In this document: piece by piece, positions 10,614 to 18,127 of the stretch | How the letters are laid out: each line of letters begins with the position of its first letter | Numbering within the stretch: the first letter of the stretch is position 1 | Notes under the pieces: generated by a model | The model's input: only the letters and a program-made list of their open reading frames with translations | What the model was told of the DNA's origin: nothing | Databases searched by the model: none | Made by a program: the position numbers and the translations under genes | From: Fusobacterium varium | Lineage (GTDB): Bacteria > Fusobacteriota > Fusobacteriia > Fusobacteriales > Fusobacteriaceae | Assembly: GCA_002356455.1 (NCBI GenBank) | Contig: AP017968.1 | Coordinates: forward strand, 2,666,001-2,730,000 | Direction of reading: 5' to 3' | Length of the DNA: 64,000 nt

Positions 10614-11966
10614 ATGCAAAAAGAAAAAGTAGATTTATCTGAATTTTATAAGAGTTTCCTTACTATTGGAATACCTTTAATGATACAGCAGCTCATATCT
10701 TCATCACTAAACTTTATCGATAATCTGATGATAGGAAGATTAGGAACTGAATTTATTGCTGCAGTTGGATTTGCCAACAGTGTCTACAGGATACTGGATC
10801 TTTTCTTATTTGGATTATGTAGTGGTATGGGAGTATTTATAGCTCAATATTTTGGTAAAAAAAACTTTGAAATGATAAGAAGAATATTAGGAAAACTTGT
10901 TCTTGCAGGTATTACTCTTTCTCTTATCTTTTCTATTATCACTTTTATTGGAGCTGAAAAAATAATTGGAATTTTTACTAAAGAACCACAGGTTTTATCT
11001 ATTGGAGTATCTTATATTAGAAGAGCACTGTTTTCTTATACATTTTATGCCATCTCTTTTAGTATAGGTTTCTGTCTAAGAGCTATGGGACTTACTAGAA
11101 TACCTATGATATCTGCTTCTATTGGTGTTACTGCAAATACATTTTTCAATTACTGCTTTATATATGGTAATTTAGGATTTCCACGTTTAGAAGAAAAAGG
11201 AGCTGCTTTAGCAACTGTTATTGCTAGAATGTTAGAACTTTTAACTATTTTATTTATAGTTTATAAAAAAGATTTTAATTTGAAGGGAAATATCCAATCA
11301 TATTTAAATCTTCCTAAAAATCTTATAAAAGAAATAATAAAAATTTCTACTCCTGTTTTTCTTACAGAAATGTTGTGGATACTTGGAGTAGTTTCTCTTT
11401 CAGTAGCATATTCAAAACTTGGAACTACACAGGCAGCCTGTGTACAGATAGCTGATATTATCACTGCTATTTCCTCTATATTATTTATGGGAATATCTAA
11501 TTCAGCTTCAGTTATAATTGGACATACTATTGGAAAGGGAGATAAAAATAAAGTTATTACATATTCAAGAAAAATACTGCAAATAGCTTTTGGAATGGCT
11601 GTAATTAGTCTTTTACTTGTTCAAGGTCTTACTAATACTATTGTTTCATTGTATCATCTGCCACCAGAAACACATATAATGGCTGTGAAAACTATGAGAA
11701 CTGTTGGTATGTTTGTTTTTCTAAAAATGATTAACTGGACTCTGCTTATAGGATTATTCAGAGCAGGAGGAGATACAAAAGTTGCATTTTGCTTAGATAT
11801 ATTTCCGCTATGGTTCTATGCCGTTCCAGTGGCTTTTATTGGAGCATATTACAAAGTACCTGTTTATATTTTAGTTGGAATAGCAGATTTTTCAGAAGTT
11901 ATAAAACTTGCTTCTTCATTATTCAGATATAAAACTTTAAAATGGATAAGAGATGTCACTGTATAG
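10614..11966 (+). CDS. MATE-family multidrug/organic cation efflux protein
   Basis: A 450-aa inner-membrane transporter of the MATE family with two six-helix halves. Typical blocks are GIPLMIQQLISSSLNFIDNLMIGRLG and AVGFANSVYRILDLFLFGLCSG in the first half and GANS-like GISNSASVIIGHTIGKGD in the second. It exports drugs or metabolites using Na+ or H+. The start is ATG 10614 after GGGAGGA; the longer frame starts ahead of that site. It is followed 8 bp later by a small acidic protein gene, so both are probably co-transcribed. Confidence 0.9.
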   Translation: MQKEKVDLSEFYKSFLTIGIPLMIQQLISSSLNFIDNLMIGRLGTEFIAAVGFANSVYRILDLFLFGLCSGMGVFIAQYFGKKNFEMIRRILGKLVLAGITLSLIFSIITFIGAEKIIGIFTKEPQVLSIGVSYIRRALFSYTFYAISFSIGFCLRAMGLTRIPMISASIGVTANTFFNYCFIYGNLGFPRLEEKGAALATVIARMLELLTILFIVYKKDFNLKGNIQSYLNLPKNLIKEIIKISTPVFLTEMLWILGVVSLSVAYSKLGTTQAACVQIADIITAISSILFMGISNSASVIIGHTIGKGDKNKVITYSRKILQIAFGMAVISLLLVQGLTNTIVSLYHLPPETHIMAVKTMRTVGMFVFLKMINWTLLIGLFRAGGDTKVAFCLDIFPLWFYAVPVAFIGAYYKVPVYILVGIADFSEVIKLASSLFRYKTLKWIRDVTV

Positions 11967-11974
11967 GAGAAAAA

Positions 11975-12427
11975 ATGATAGATAAAGAATTTACAGAAGA
12001 TATATACGACATAGAACAGGAACCTCTAGATTTAAATATTTCAACTTTTGGGAAATACTTTCCAGCTAAAAGTTTAGAAAAAGTTCTTGGAGATTCTCTT
12101 TATGATAATTATTTCAGTGAAAATAGAATATGGAAAGATGAAATTTTACTTGATTATATAAAAGCTAGAATAGAAAAGATAAAACAGCAGAAATCTTTAG
12201 ATAAAGAAGATAATATAATCTTGAAACTCTTTGAAGTATTTGAGCTTATGTATGAAGCCGAAAAAAATACTGACGAAGATTTTGCAATGCAATATCTAGA
12301 CCTTTATGATGAAAAAGAAATCCTACTTAAATTGATGATGATGATAGAAAAGAAATTTAAGGATTCTCTTGATACAGCCCTTGACCTTATAATTGGACAA
12401 TCTTTTTCAGATATTAGCGAAGAATAA
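11975..12427 (+). CDS. Acidic protein of unknown function downstream of MATE gene
   Basis: A 150-aa protein rich in Asp, Glu and Lys, with no signal peptide or membrane segment. I do not recognise the family. It appears mostly alpha-helical (LEKVLGDSLYDNYF, then DYIKARIEKIKQQKSL). The start at 11975 has AGGAGA at good spacing; an earlier in-frame ATG at 11942 would overlap the MATE gene by 25 bp. A terminator follows at once, so it ends the MATE operon. Confidence 0.7.
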   Translation: MIDKEFTEDIYDIEQEPLDLNISTFGKYFPAKSLEKVLGDSLYDNYFSENRIWKDEILLDYIKARIEKIKQQKSLDKEDNIILKLFEVFELMYEAEKNTDEDFAMQYLDLYDEKEILLKLMMMIEKKFKDSLDTALDLIIGQSFSDISEE

Positions 12428-12431
12428 AAAA

Positions 12432-12462
12432 ACTGCCTTCATAATTTGAAGGCAATTTTTTA
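12432..12462 (+). terminator. Intrinsic terminator
   Basis: TTGCCTTCA-type stem (TGCCTTCA / TGAAGGCA) with a 4-nt loop followed by a T-run. It ends the MATE operon and can also serve the minus strand. Confidence 0.8.
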
Positions 12463-12479
12463 TTCTCATAATTTTATTT

Positions 12480-12587
12480 TTAAAATTCTTCATTAGTTTT
12501 ATTTTCTTTTATAGTTTGAATAATTCCCAACATAAAAAGATAGATAAAATAAAATGGCAAAAATATACAATACAGTATTTTTTTCAT
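12480..12587 (-). CDS. Putative 35-aa membrane microprotein
   Basis: A short ORF with a GGGGAGAG site 3-4 nt before its ATG. The product has a Lys start (MKKILYC), one strongly hydrophobic segment (IFLPFYFIYLFMLGII) and a charged tail KENKTNEEF. That is the architecture of a single-pass small membrane protein. It lies between the MATE-operon terminator and the YczE-like gene, on the same strand as the latter. It may be chance; no homologue is known to me. Confidence 0.4.
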   Translation of the reverse strand: MKKILYCIFLPFYFIYLFMLGIIQTIKENKTNEEF

Positions 12588-12688
12588 AATCTCTCCCCAG
12601 AACTTATCGTCCAATTTTATTTTACAATAAATGATTTCCTGAATTTTAATTTCTAAATTGAAAGATAATTCAGGATTTCTGTTTATAT

Positions 12689-13345
12689 TTATTTTGCTTT
12701 TCCAATTTTACTTAAGTGTTTTATTTCTTCTTTGATATTTCTATGCTGAAGTTCTTTCACATCTACATTATAATATTTAAACATTATCTCTAAAATAATT
12801 CCCATAGAGAGAGCTGTAATTATTGTTCCCAGCCCAAGTTCCCCTCCCAGTACCCATCCTAAAGAAAATGCGATTATTTCTATTACATTTTTTATAAGTC
12901 CTACTGAATATTTTGTTCTTTTAGTAAGTATCTGCATAAATCCATCTCTTGGTCCACATCCCATTCCCTGTACCATATATAGAAAAATACCATAACTATA
13001 AATTAAAATCCCTATCAATAGCATAACTATTTTTAAAGGCAGAGATTCTGCAATTGGAATAAAATTTAAATATAATATTAAATCCATAAAAACTCCTATG
13101 GACATAAAGTTCAACACTGTTCCAAGACCTATTGGCTGTCCTAAAAATATATCTAATACAACTATCATTAAGCCTAATCCTATACTTGCCTGCCCTATCG
13201 TTATTCCCAGAGTTTTAGATAATCCCTGATGAAGAACATCCCATGGAGATAATCCAAGGTTTGCCTTTAAAATTACCATACATCCCAATGCACAAGCAAA
13301 CAATCCAATAAATAATTTAATAAATCTTATAACTTCTTTTTTCAT
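12689..13345 (-). CDS. YczE/YyaS/YitT-family integral membrane protein
   Basis: A 218-aa polytopic membrane protein with about five or six helices. The motif KANLGLSPWDVLHQGLSK, the following GQASIGLGL and the later MGCGPRDGFMQ are characteristic of the YczE-like family. Function is unknown; in some bacteria members sit beside transporters or biosynthesis genes. It starts after a GGGGAAAAGGGG site and stands alone. Confidence 0.75.
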   Translation of the reverse strand: MKKEVIRFIKLFIGLFACALGCMVILKANLGLSPWDVLHQGLSKTLGITIGQASIGLGLMIVVLDIFLGQPIGLGTVLNFMSIGVFMDLILYLNFIPIAESLPLKIVMLLIGILIYSYGIFLYMVQGMGCGPRDGFMQILTKRTKYSVGLIKNVIEIIAFSLGWVLGGELGLGTIITALSMGIILEIMFKYYNVDVKELQHRNIKEEIKHLSKIGKAK

Positions 13346-13774
13346 TTTTCCCCTTTTCCCCCTGAATAAAATGTTGCTATTTTACAATACTTCTATCTTA
13401 CTACATATTCATTTTTATTTCTATGATTTTATCAGTAATTTTAAAATTCATTTTTTACACTCCTTAACATTTTTCTACTTTTACTTTGTATTTTAACATA
13501 TCATGACAAAATCTACTACTTATTCATATTATTTGTATTTTATTTTTATAATTAATCAACCTTGGTTTCTATCTTAATATAAATTTTCTAAAATAAAATT
13601 TACTTAATTTAATTTTTTTTATGATATAATAAAATATATTTTATGGAGGTGTGGTTTTATGAAAAAAATGGATAGTGTATTCTTCCTATAATAGGAAGGT
13701 GCTCTAAGAACCCTTTCTATTTATAGGATTTGAAAATAAAAATTCAAATATTAATAATAGTAAAGGAGAAAAAA
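13346..13774 (+). promoter_or_regulatory. Leader region of rsgA with an 11-codon ORF and hairpins
   Basis: This is 429 bp without a large gene. TATAAT lies at 13625-13630. A strong GGAGGTG site precedes a 10-residue ORF (MKKMDSVFFL, 13659-13691). Its TAA stop forms the loop of a 7-bp hairpin CTTCCTA-TAA-TAGGAAG (13682-13698). The 3' arm can alternatively pair with ACCCTTTCT further down, so two exclusive structures are possible. No T-run follows. A leader-peptide or translational switch for rsgA is an inference. Confidence 0.4.
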
Positions 13775-14740
13775 ATGAATAATTATAGAGTTATATCTGT
13801 AGGAAAAAATATATACAAAATTTCAAATGGAACTGAAGAAATCAATTCTGTCATAACTGGAAAAATGATATTGGAAAAATTATTTCCAGTAGTTGGAGAT
13901 TATGTTGCTGTCAGTGAAGAAAAGCAAATAATTGATATACTTCCCAGAAAAACGAAACTATCCAGAAAAGCTGCTGGAAAAGATATGAGAGAGCAGGTTA
14001 TAGTCAGCAATGTTGACTATATTTTTATAGTTACTTCTTTAAATGATGATTTCAATATAAAAAGACTGGAAAGATACCTCACTTTGGTATATGATTCTGG
14101 TGCTGCTCCAGCTTTTATTTTAACTAAAGCTGACTTGGAAAATAATACTTCTGAAAAAATATCTGAATTGGAATCTATTGCTTTTGGTGTTCCTATTTAT
14201 ATCGTTTCATCTTATGAAGATAAAGGCATTGAGGAACTAAAAGATTATTTAAAAAATGGTTCTACTATTGCTTTAATAGGTTCTTCAGGAGTAGGAAAAT
14301 CAACTCTCATCAATAAACTTATTGGAGAGGATATTATCAAAACTTTTAATATCAGAGAATCTGATTCTAAAGGAAGACATACTACTACAAGCAGGGAAAT
14401 ATTTAAAGTTGGAAATGGTTTCATAATTGATACTCCTGGTATGAGAGAACTTCAAATATGGAATGGAGATACTGACACTGTATTTAAGGACATTGAAGAG
14501 TTTGCTCTGCAGTGCAAATTTGCTGACTGTACTCATATTTCTGAACCTCATTGTGCTGTCATCAAGGCTGTTGAAACAGGAGAACTTTCACAAGAAAGAT
14601 TAGAGAATTATTTCAAACTGAAAAAAGAAATAGCAAATACTCAAAACAGACTTTTACATGGACATAAATTTATGGAAAAAGAAAAAGTAAAAAATATGAT
14701 GGGATCTTTGAGTGCAAGAAAAAAACTTAATAAAAAATAG
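13775..14740 (+). CDS. rsgA: Ribosome small-subunit-dependent GTPase A
   Basis: A 321-aa circularly permuted GTPase acting late in 30S maturation. The order is OB-fold N-terminus, G4 (ILTKAD), G1 P-loop (GSSGVGKSTLINKL), switch region (GRHTTTSRE), G3 (DTPGMRELQ) and a C-terminal zinc knuckle (CKFADCTHISEPHC). The order G4-G1-G3 identifies RsgA/YjeQ. The start at 13775 follows AAAGGAG; an upstream in-frame ATG at 13730 lacks a site. Confidence 0.95.
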   Translation: MNNYRVISVGKNIYKISNGTEEINSVITGKMILEKLFPVVGDYVAVSEEKQIIDILPRKTKLSRKAAGKDMREQVIVSNVDYIFIVTSLNDDFNIKRLERYLTLVYDSGAAPAFILTKADLENNTSEKISELESIAFGVPIYIVSSYEDKGIEELKDYLKNGSTIALIGSSGVGKSTLINKLIGEDIIKTFNIRESDSKGRHTTTSREIFKVGNGFIIDTPGMRELQIWNGDTDTVFKDIEEFALQCKFADCTHISEPHCAVIKAVETGELSQERLENYFKLKKEIANTQNRLLHGHKFMEKEKVKNMMGSLSARKKLNKK

Positions 14741-14775
14741 GTTCTGCACAAAATTTAATAATTAACTTTATCTTT

Positions 14776-14825
14776 TTGACAGAGTAGGTATCCTATGTTA
14801 GAATACAAATACCCCTATCAGTATA
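14776..14825 (+). promoter_or_regulatory. csoR promoter and overlapping CsoR-like operator
   Basis: TTGACA (14776), 17-nt spacer, TAGAAT (14799-14804). A TACCCCTATCAGTATA sequence (14810-14825) follows at the expected start site and resembles the ACCCCTATAGGTATA sites in front of the P-type ATPase operon (17860-17895). This suggests autoregulation. Confidence 0.65.
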
Positions 14826-14839
14826 AAGGATGGTGTCAA

Positions 14840-15112
14840 ATGAAAAAATGTATGGATTCTAAAACTCTCCACGTGAGAATAAAAAAAATTATTGGACAAT
14901 TAAATGCCATAGATAAAATGATTGATGAGGATATTCCATGTGAAGATGTCCTTATTCAAGTTAATGCTACTAAAAGTGCTCTGCATAAAGTTGGACAAGT
15001 TATACTTGAAGGTCATCTGAATCATTGTGTTCGTGAAGGTATAGAGCATGGGGATTCTGAAAAAACTATTGAAAAATTTACTAAGGCTATTGAACAATTT
15101 TCAAGAATGTAG
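14840..15112 (+). CDS. CsoR/FrmR-family metal-sensing repressor
   Basis: A 90-aa all-helical repressor. The Cu(I)-type ligand set C-x24-H-x3-C is present as Cys34, His59, Cys63. In known CsoR proteins these bind Cu(I) and release DNA. The start at 14840 gives a normal-length protein (MKKCMDSKTL); the upstream ATG at 14795 overlaps the promoter. Sites like the one in its own promoter precede the small protein and P-type ATPase at 17.9-20 kb, so those are its probable targets. A Ni- or sulfide-sensing paralogue remains possible. Confidence 0.85.
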   Translation: MKKCMDSKTLHVRIKKIIGQLNAIDKMIDEDIPCEDVLIQVNATKSALHKVGQVILEGHLNHCVREGIEHGDSEKTIEKFTKAIEQFSRM

Positions 15113-15131
15113 CTACTAAAAAATTAAAAAG

Positions 15132-15195
15132 AAAAAGAGGATTCCTCTAAGGAGAAAAGTATTAAATCTAATCTCCTTGAAGATATCCTCTTTTT
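15132..15195. terminator. Bidirectional terminator between csoR-like gene and hydrogenase gene
   Basis: A long interrupted stem: AAAAAGAGGAT and AAGGAGA on the left pair with TCTCCTT and ATCCTCTTTTT on the right. It lies between convergent genes. Confidence 0.8.
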
Positions 15196-15230
15196 TAATT
15201 CAGACAGATTTCTTGCTGTCTTATTTCATC

Positions 15231-17273
15231 TTAATAGTTTTCAGCTTTTCTTTCAAAGTAAGCTTTAGCAAATCCACAAGTTGGACAGCTTTCAGGAGCT
15301 TCAGCACCATAATGTACATGTCCGCACTGTCTGCACATCCATTTAGTTTCTCCCTCATTTTTGAATACAAGGTTTTTCTCAACATTAGCAAGAAGTTTTA
15401 AATATCTTTCTTCATGCTCTTTTTCTACTCTAGCTACATTTTCAAATTTAACAGCTAACTCTTCAAACCCTTCTTCTCTTGCTTCTTTAGCCATACGAGC
15501 ATACATATCTGTCCACTCACCATTTTCTCCCTCAGCAGCAGTTTTTAAGTTTTCAGCTGTATTTCCAAGTCCGTGGAATTCTTCATACCACATTTTAGCA
15601 TGTTGACTCTCTTGCTCAGAAGTTTCCATAAATATAGCCGCTATTTGCTCGAATCCCTCTCTTTGTGCTACTTGTGAGAAATATTTATATTTGTTTCTAG
15701 CTTGTGATTCTCCAGAAAAAGCTTCCATAAGATTTTTCTCAGTTTTAGTTCCTGCATATTTGCTTCCAGAAGCTTTCTCCTCTTCTACTAAAACAAATTT
15801 GTCTGCCCCTTGTTTACATACTGGGCACTTTTCAGGTGCAGTTTCCCCTTCATGAATATATCCACATACTGTACATCTAAATTTTTTCATATTATCCTCT
15901 CCTTTTCCTAATTCTTTGCTTCTATCATAATATTGAGTATGCAGCATTTTTTCTGCCAGCTCACTCAATGGATGATCATAAAACTCTTTGTATAACGCTA
16001 TTATTTCACTATTTTCATGACTGCTTCTTATCGGTGTAAGTGTATCTTTTTTATATAGGTTATCTATTCTTTTCTGATTTATCTCATCTCTTTCTGCATC
16101 GAGATCTTTAGGCTGACCTCCTCCACCAATACATCCACCTGGACAAGTCATCACTTCTATAAAATGATACGATTTCTCACCATTTTTAACTTTCTCTATA
16201 ACCTTATCCGCATTCTCTGTACCATATATTACTGCTACATTTACAATTAAGTCTCCAACCTTTATTCCAGCTTCTTTTATTCCTTCCATTCCACGAACTT
16301 CTTTTAATTCGAATAAGTCAGCAGGTGCTTTTTCATGAGTAACATACTCATAAGCTGTACGAAGTGCTGCTTCCATTACTCCACCTGTATTTCCAAATAT
16401 TATTCCTGCTCCTGTAGATTCTCCCATAACTTTATCAAATGATGATTCCTCTAAAGCTTGAAAGTCTATTCCTGCTTCTTTAGCCCAAAGAGCCAGCTCT
16501 CTTGTAGTGATTACATAATCCATATCACGCATATCTTCTATTCCAAGTTTTTTACCTGCATCTTTCATTTCATCTCTGCGAATTTCAAACTTTTTCGCTG
16601 TACATGGTGTCACAGCTACATTTACTATTTTTTCAGAATCAATATTCATCTTTTTAGCAAAATAAGTTTTTATAGTTGGACCCTGCATTCCAATAGGGCT
16701 CTTTGCAGTAGACAGATTAGGCAGTATTTCTGGATGATAGATCTCTGCATATTTTATCCATGCTGGACAACAGCTTGTAAACTGTGGCAAAGGTTTGCTT
16801 CCAGTAGTTATTCTTTGAATAAGTTCGCTTGCTTCCTCCACTATAGTAAGATCAGCTGCAAAGTTAGTATCAAGAATATAGTTTCCTCCCAATGCTCTCA
16901 AAAGAGATACCATCTTTCCTTCTACTAAGCTTCCTTTCTCCATTCCAAATTCTTCACCCAAGGCTACTCTTACTGAAGGAGAAGTTGAAAAAATAACTAT
17001 CTTATCTTTGTTTTTTACTTCTTCAGCAATTTGCTGATATTCATATTTTTCAGTAATGCTATTTACAGGACATACATTAGCACATTGACCACAGTTAATA
17101 CAAACAGCTTTATCATTTGTATCTCTCAAACTATAAGTTCCATGTACTCCTATATAATCCTTACATATTTCCTTACACATACCACATTTAATACATTTTT
17201 CTTCAAAACGCATAATTGATGGATTATCAAGTTCAATAGGAACTCTAATATCCATTGACAAATGTTTGCTCAT
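15231..17273 (-). CDS. FeFe hydrogenase - rubredoxin - rubrerythrin fusion protein
   Basis: A single 680-aa frame joining two redox proteins. Residues 27-68 hold two 4Fe-4S ferredoxin motifs. The H-cluster domain follows with L1 TSCCPAW (Cys168/169), L2 TPCTAKKFE (Cys224; Thr replaces the usual Met) and L3 [14 protein letters not shown] (Cys377/381). From Met462 comes a rubredoxin knuckle (CTVC...CPVC, 467-486), a rubrerythrin diiron four-helix domain (~505-640) and a C-terminal rubredoxin (CRQC...CPTC). Rubrerythrin reduces H2O2; the hydrogenase domain could feed it electrons from H2 or ferredoxin. It lies 28 bp downstream of perR, supporting a peroxide-defence role. An internal ribosome site may also yield the rubrerythrin alone. 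Confidence 0.9.
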   Translation of the reverse strand: MSKHLSMDIRVPIELDNPSIMRFEEKCIKCGMCKEICKDYIGVHGTYSLRDTNDKAVCINCGQCANVCPVNSITEKYEYQQIAEEVKNKDKIVIFSTSPSVRVALGEEFGMEKGSLVEGKMVSLLRALGGNYILDTNFAADLTIVEEASELIQRITTGSKPLPQFTSCCPAWIKYAEIYHPEILPNLSTAKSPIGMQGPTIKTYFAKKMNIDSEKIVNVAVTPCTAKKFEIRRDEMKDAGKKLGIEDMRDMDYVITTRELALWAKEAGIDFQALEESSFDKVMGESTGAGIIFGNTGGVMEAALRTAYEYVTHEKAPADLFELKEVRGMEGIKEAGIKVGDLIVNVAVIYGTENADKVIEKVKNGEKSYHFIEVMTCPGGCIGGGGQPKDLDAERDEINQKRIDNLYKKDTLTPIRSSHENSEIIALYKEFYDHPLSELAEKMLHTQYYDRSKELGKGEDNMKKFRCTVCGYIHEGETAPEKCPVCKQGADKFVLVEEEKASGSKYAGTKTEKNLMEAFSGESQARNKYKYFSQVAQREGFEQIAAIFMETSEQESQHAKMWYEEFHGLGNTAENLKTAAEGENGEWTDMYARMAKEAREEGFEELAVKFENVARVEKEHEERYLKLLANVEKNLVFKNEGETKWMCRQCGHVHYGAEAPESCPTCGFAKAYFERKAENY
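15888..15903 (-). promoter_or_regulatory. Internal ribosome site and ATG inside the hydrogenase-rubrerythrin gene
   Basis: AGGAGAGG lies 5 nt before an in-frame ATG (start base 15890, residue Met462) exactly at the junction between the hydrogenase part and the rubredoxin-rubrerythrin part. Translation from here would give a 219-aa free rubrerythrin. It looks like the former start of a separate gene. Confidence 0.6.
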
Positions 17274-17301
17274 GACATTTCCTCCTAGAAATATTTTTTC
17301 C

Positions 17302-17679
17302 TTATATTTTTTTCTTACATTCCTTACATATTCCTACAAACTCTAAATTATGACTTTCTATTAAAAATCCATCCTCTTCTTCATGGTCTATTATTTCATG
17401 ATAGGGATAAGTACTGTCAATTATTTTTCCACATATTTTGCACCTCAAATGGTAGTGTTTTTCTGTATGAGGATCGTATCTGTCTTCTCCATCTGGAGAA
17501 CTTATTTTAGTGATTATTCCTTCTTTTTCAGCCTCATTCAATACTCTAAAAACTGTAGCTCTGCTTACTTTATATCCATTTTTTTCTAATTCTTCCATCA
17601 ATACTGCTGCTGTAGGATGGTTGTCTAATTTCTGTATTACTTCAAATATAGCTTTTTTTTGCGGTGTATTCCTTTTCAT
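17302..17679 (-). CDS. Fur-family regulator, PerR-like
   Basis: A 125-aa Fur-superfamily repressor with an N-terminal winged helix ([16 protein letters not shown]) and a C-terminal metal domain. [14 protein letters not shown] has Asp69 at the position that is Asp in peroxide-sensing PerR and Glu in most Fur proteins. CxxC pairs (CKIC, CKEC) would hold structural zinc. The upstream position in a two-gene operon with a rubrerythrin fusion supports PerR. Peroxide sensing is inferred, not proven. Confidence 0.85.
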   Translation of the reverse strand: MKRNTPQKKAIFEVIQKLDNHPTAAVLMEELEKNGYKVSRATVFRVLNEAEKEGIITKISSPDGEDRYDPHTEKHYHLRCKICGKIIDSTYPYHEIIDHEEEDGFLIESHNLEFVGICKECKKKI

Positions 17680-17715
17680 TCTAACACCTCCTTATTAATA
17701 CTTAGTCTCAATAAG

Positions 17716-17744
17716 ATAATAATATATTTTTTATAAAAAATCAA
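17716..17744 (-). promoter_or_regulatory. perR-hydrogenase/rubrerythrin promoter
   Basis: TTGATT (17744-17739), 17-nt spacer, TATTAT (17721-17716) on the minus strand. The AT-rich stretch after it (TTATTGAGACTAAGTATTAA) is a candidate PerR site but matches the known box poorly. Confidence 0.55.
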
Positions 17745-17849
17745 GCTTTTTTTCGTCTTTATACAAGAGTATGGATCATATTTTTATTCCAGCCAAAGAA
17801 AATACTGGAAAAGAATCAATTTATTTTAAATAATTTTTTTATTTTTTTC

Positions 17850-17895
17850 TTGACTTCATATACCCCTATAGGTATAATTATACCCATAGGGGTAT
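17850..17895 (+). promoter_or_regulatory. Promoter with double CsoR-like operator
   Basis: TTGACT (17850-17855), 17-nt spacer, TATAAT (17873-17878). ATACCCCTATAGGTAT covers the spacer (17860-17875) and a near-exact inverted copy ATACCCATAGGGGTAT follows (17880-17895). Together they form a large dyad typical of CsoR-family control. Repressor binding would cover both the -10 and the start site. Confidence 0.8.
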
Positions 17896-17937
17896 AATGC
17901 TTTTACATCCAATTTTTAATTATTAAAGGAGGAGTTT

Positions 17938-18105
17938 ATGTATTTTACTATTTTCATGATCATAGCTGGTTTTTGTCTTCTGCTTGCTGGACTTCATTTT
18001 TTCATCAAAGAAAAGCACGATAAAGACAGTAGAAAAGTTTATGGAAGTATGCTTTTAATAGGAATAGTTGTAATTATAACTAATTTTTTAAAATTTAATT
18101 TATAA
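17938..18105 (+). CDS. Small membrane protein (55 aa) upstream of metal P-type ATPase
   Basis: An ORF starting after AAAGGAGGAG. The product has two hydrophobic helices (FTIFMIIAGFCLLLAGLHFF and SMLLIGIVVIITNFL) joined by a charged loop KEKHDKDSRK. It is the first gene after the CsoR-like operator and lies 22 bp before the ATPase, so it is part of the metal-efflux operon. I do not recognise a family. It could be an accessory subunit of the ATPase, which itself lacks an N-terminal metal-binding domain. Confidence 0.7.
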   Translation: MYFTIFMIIAGFCLLLAGLHFFIKEKHDKDSRKVYGSMLLIGIVVIITNFLKFNL

Positions 18106-18127
18106 AACATCGAAGGGGGAAAATACT

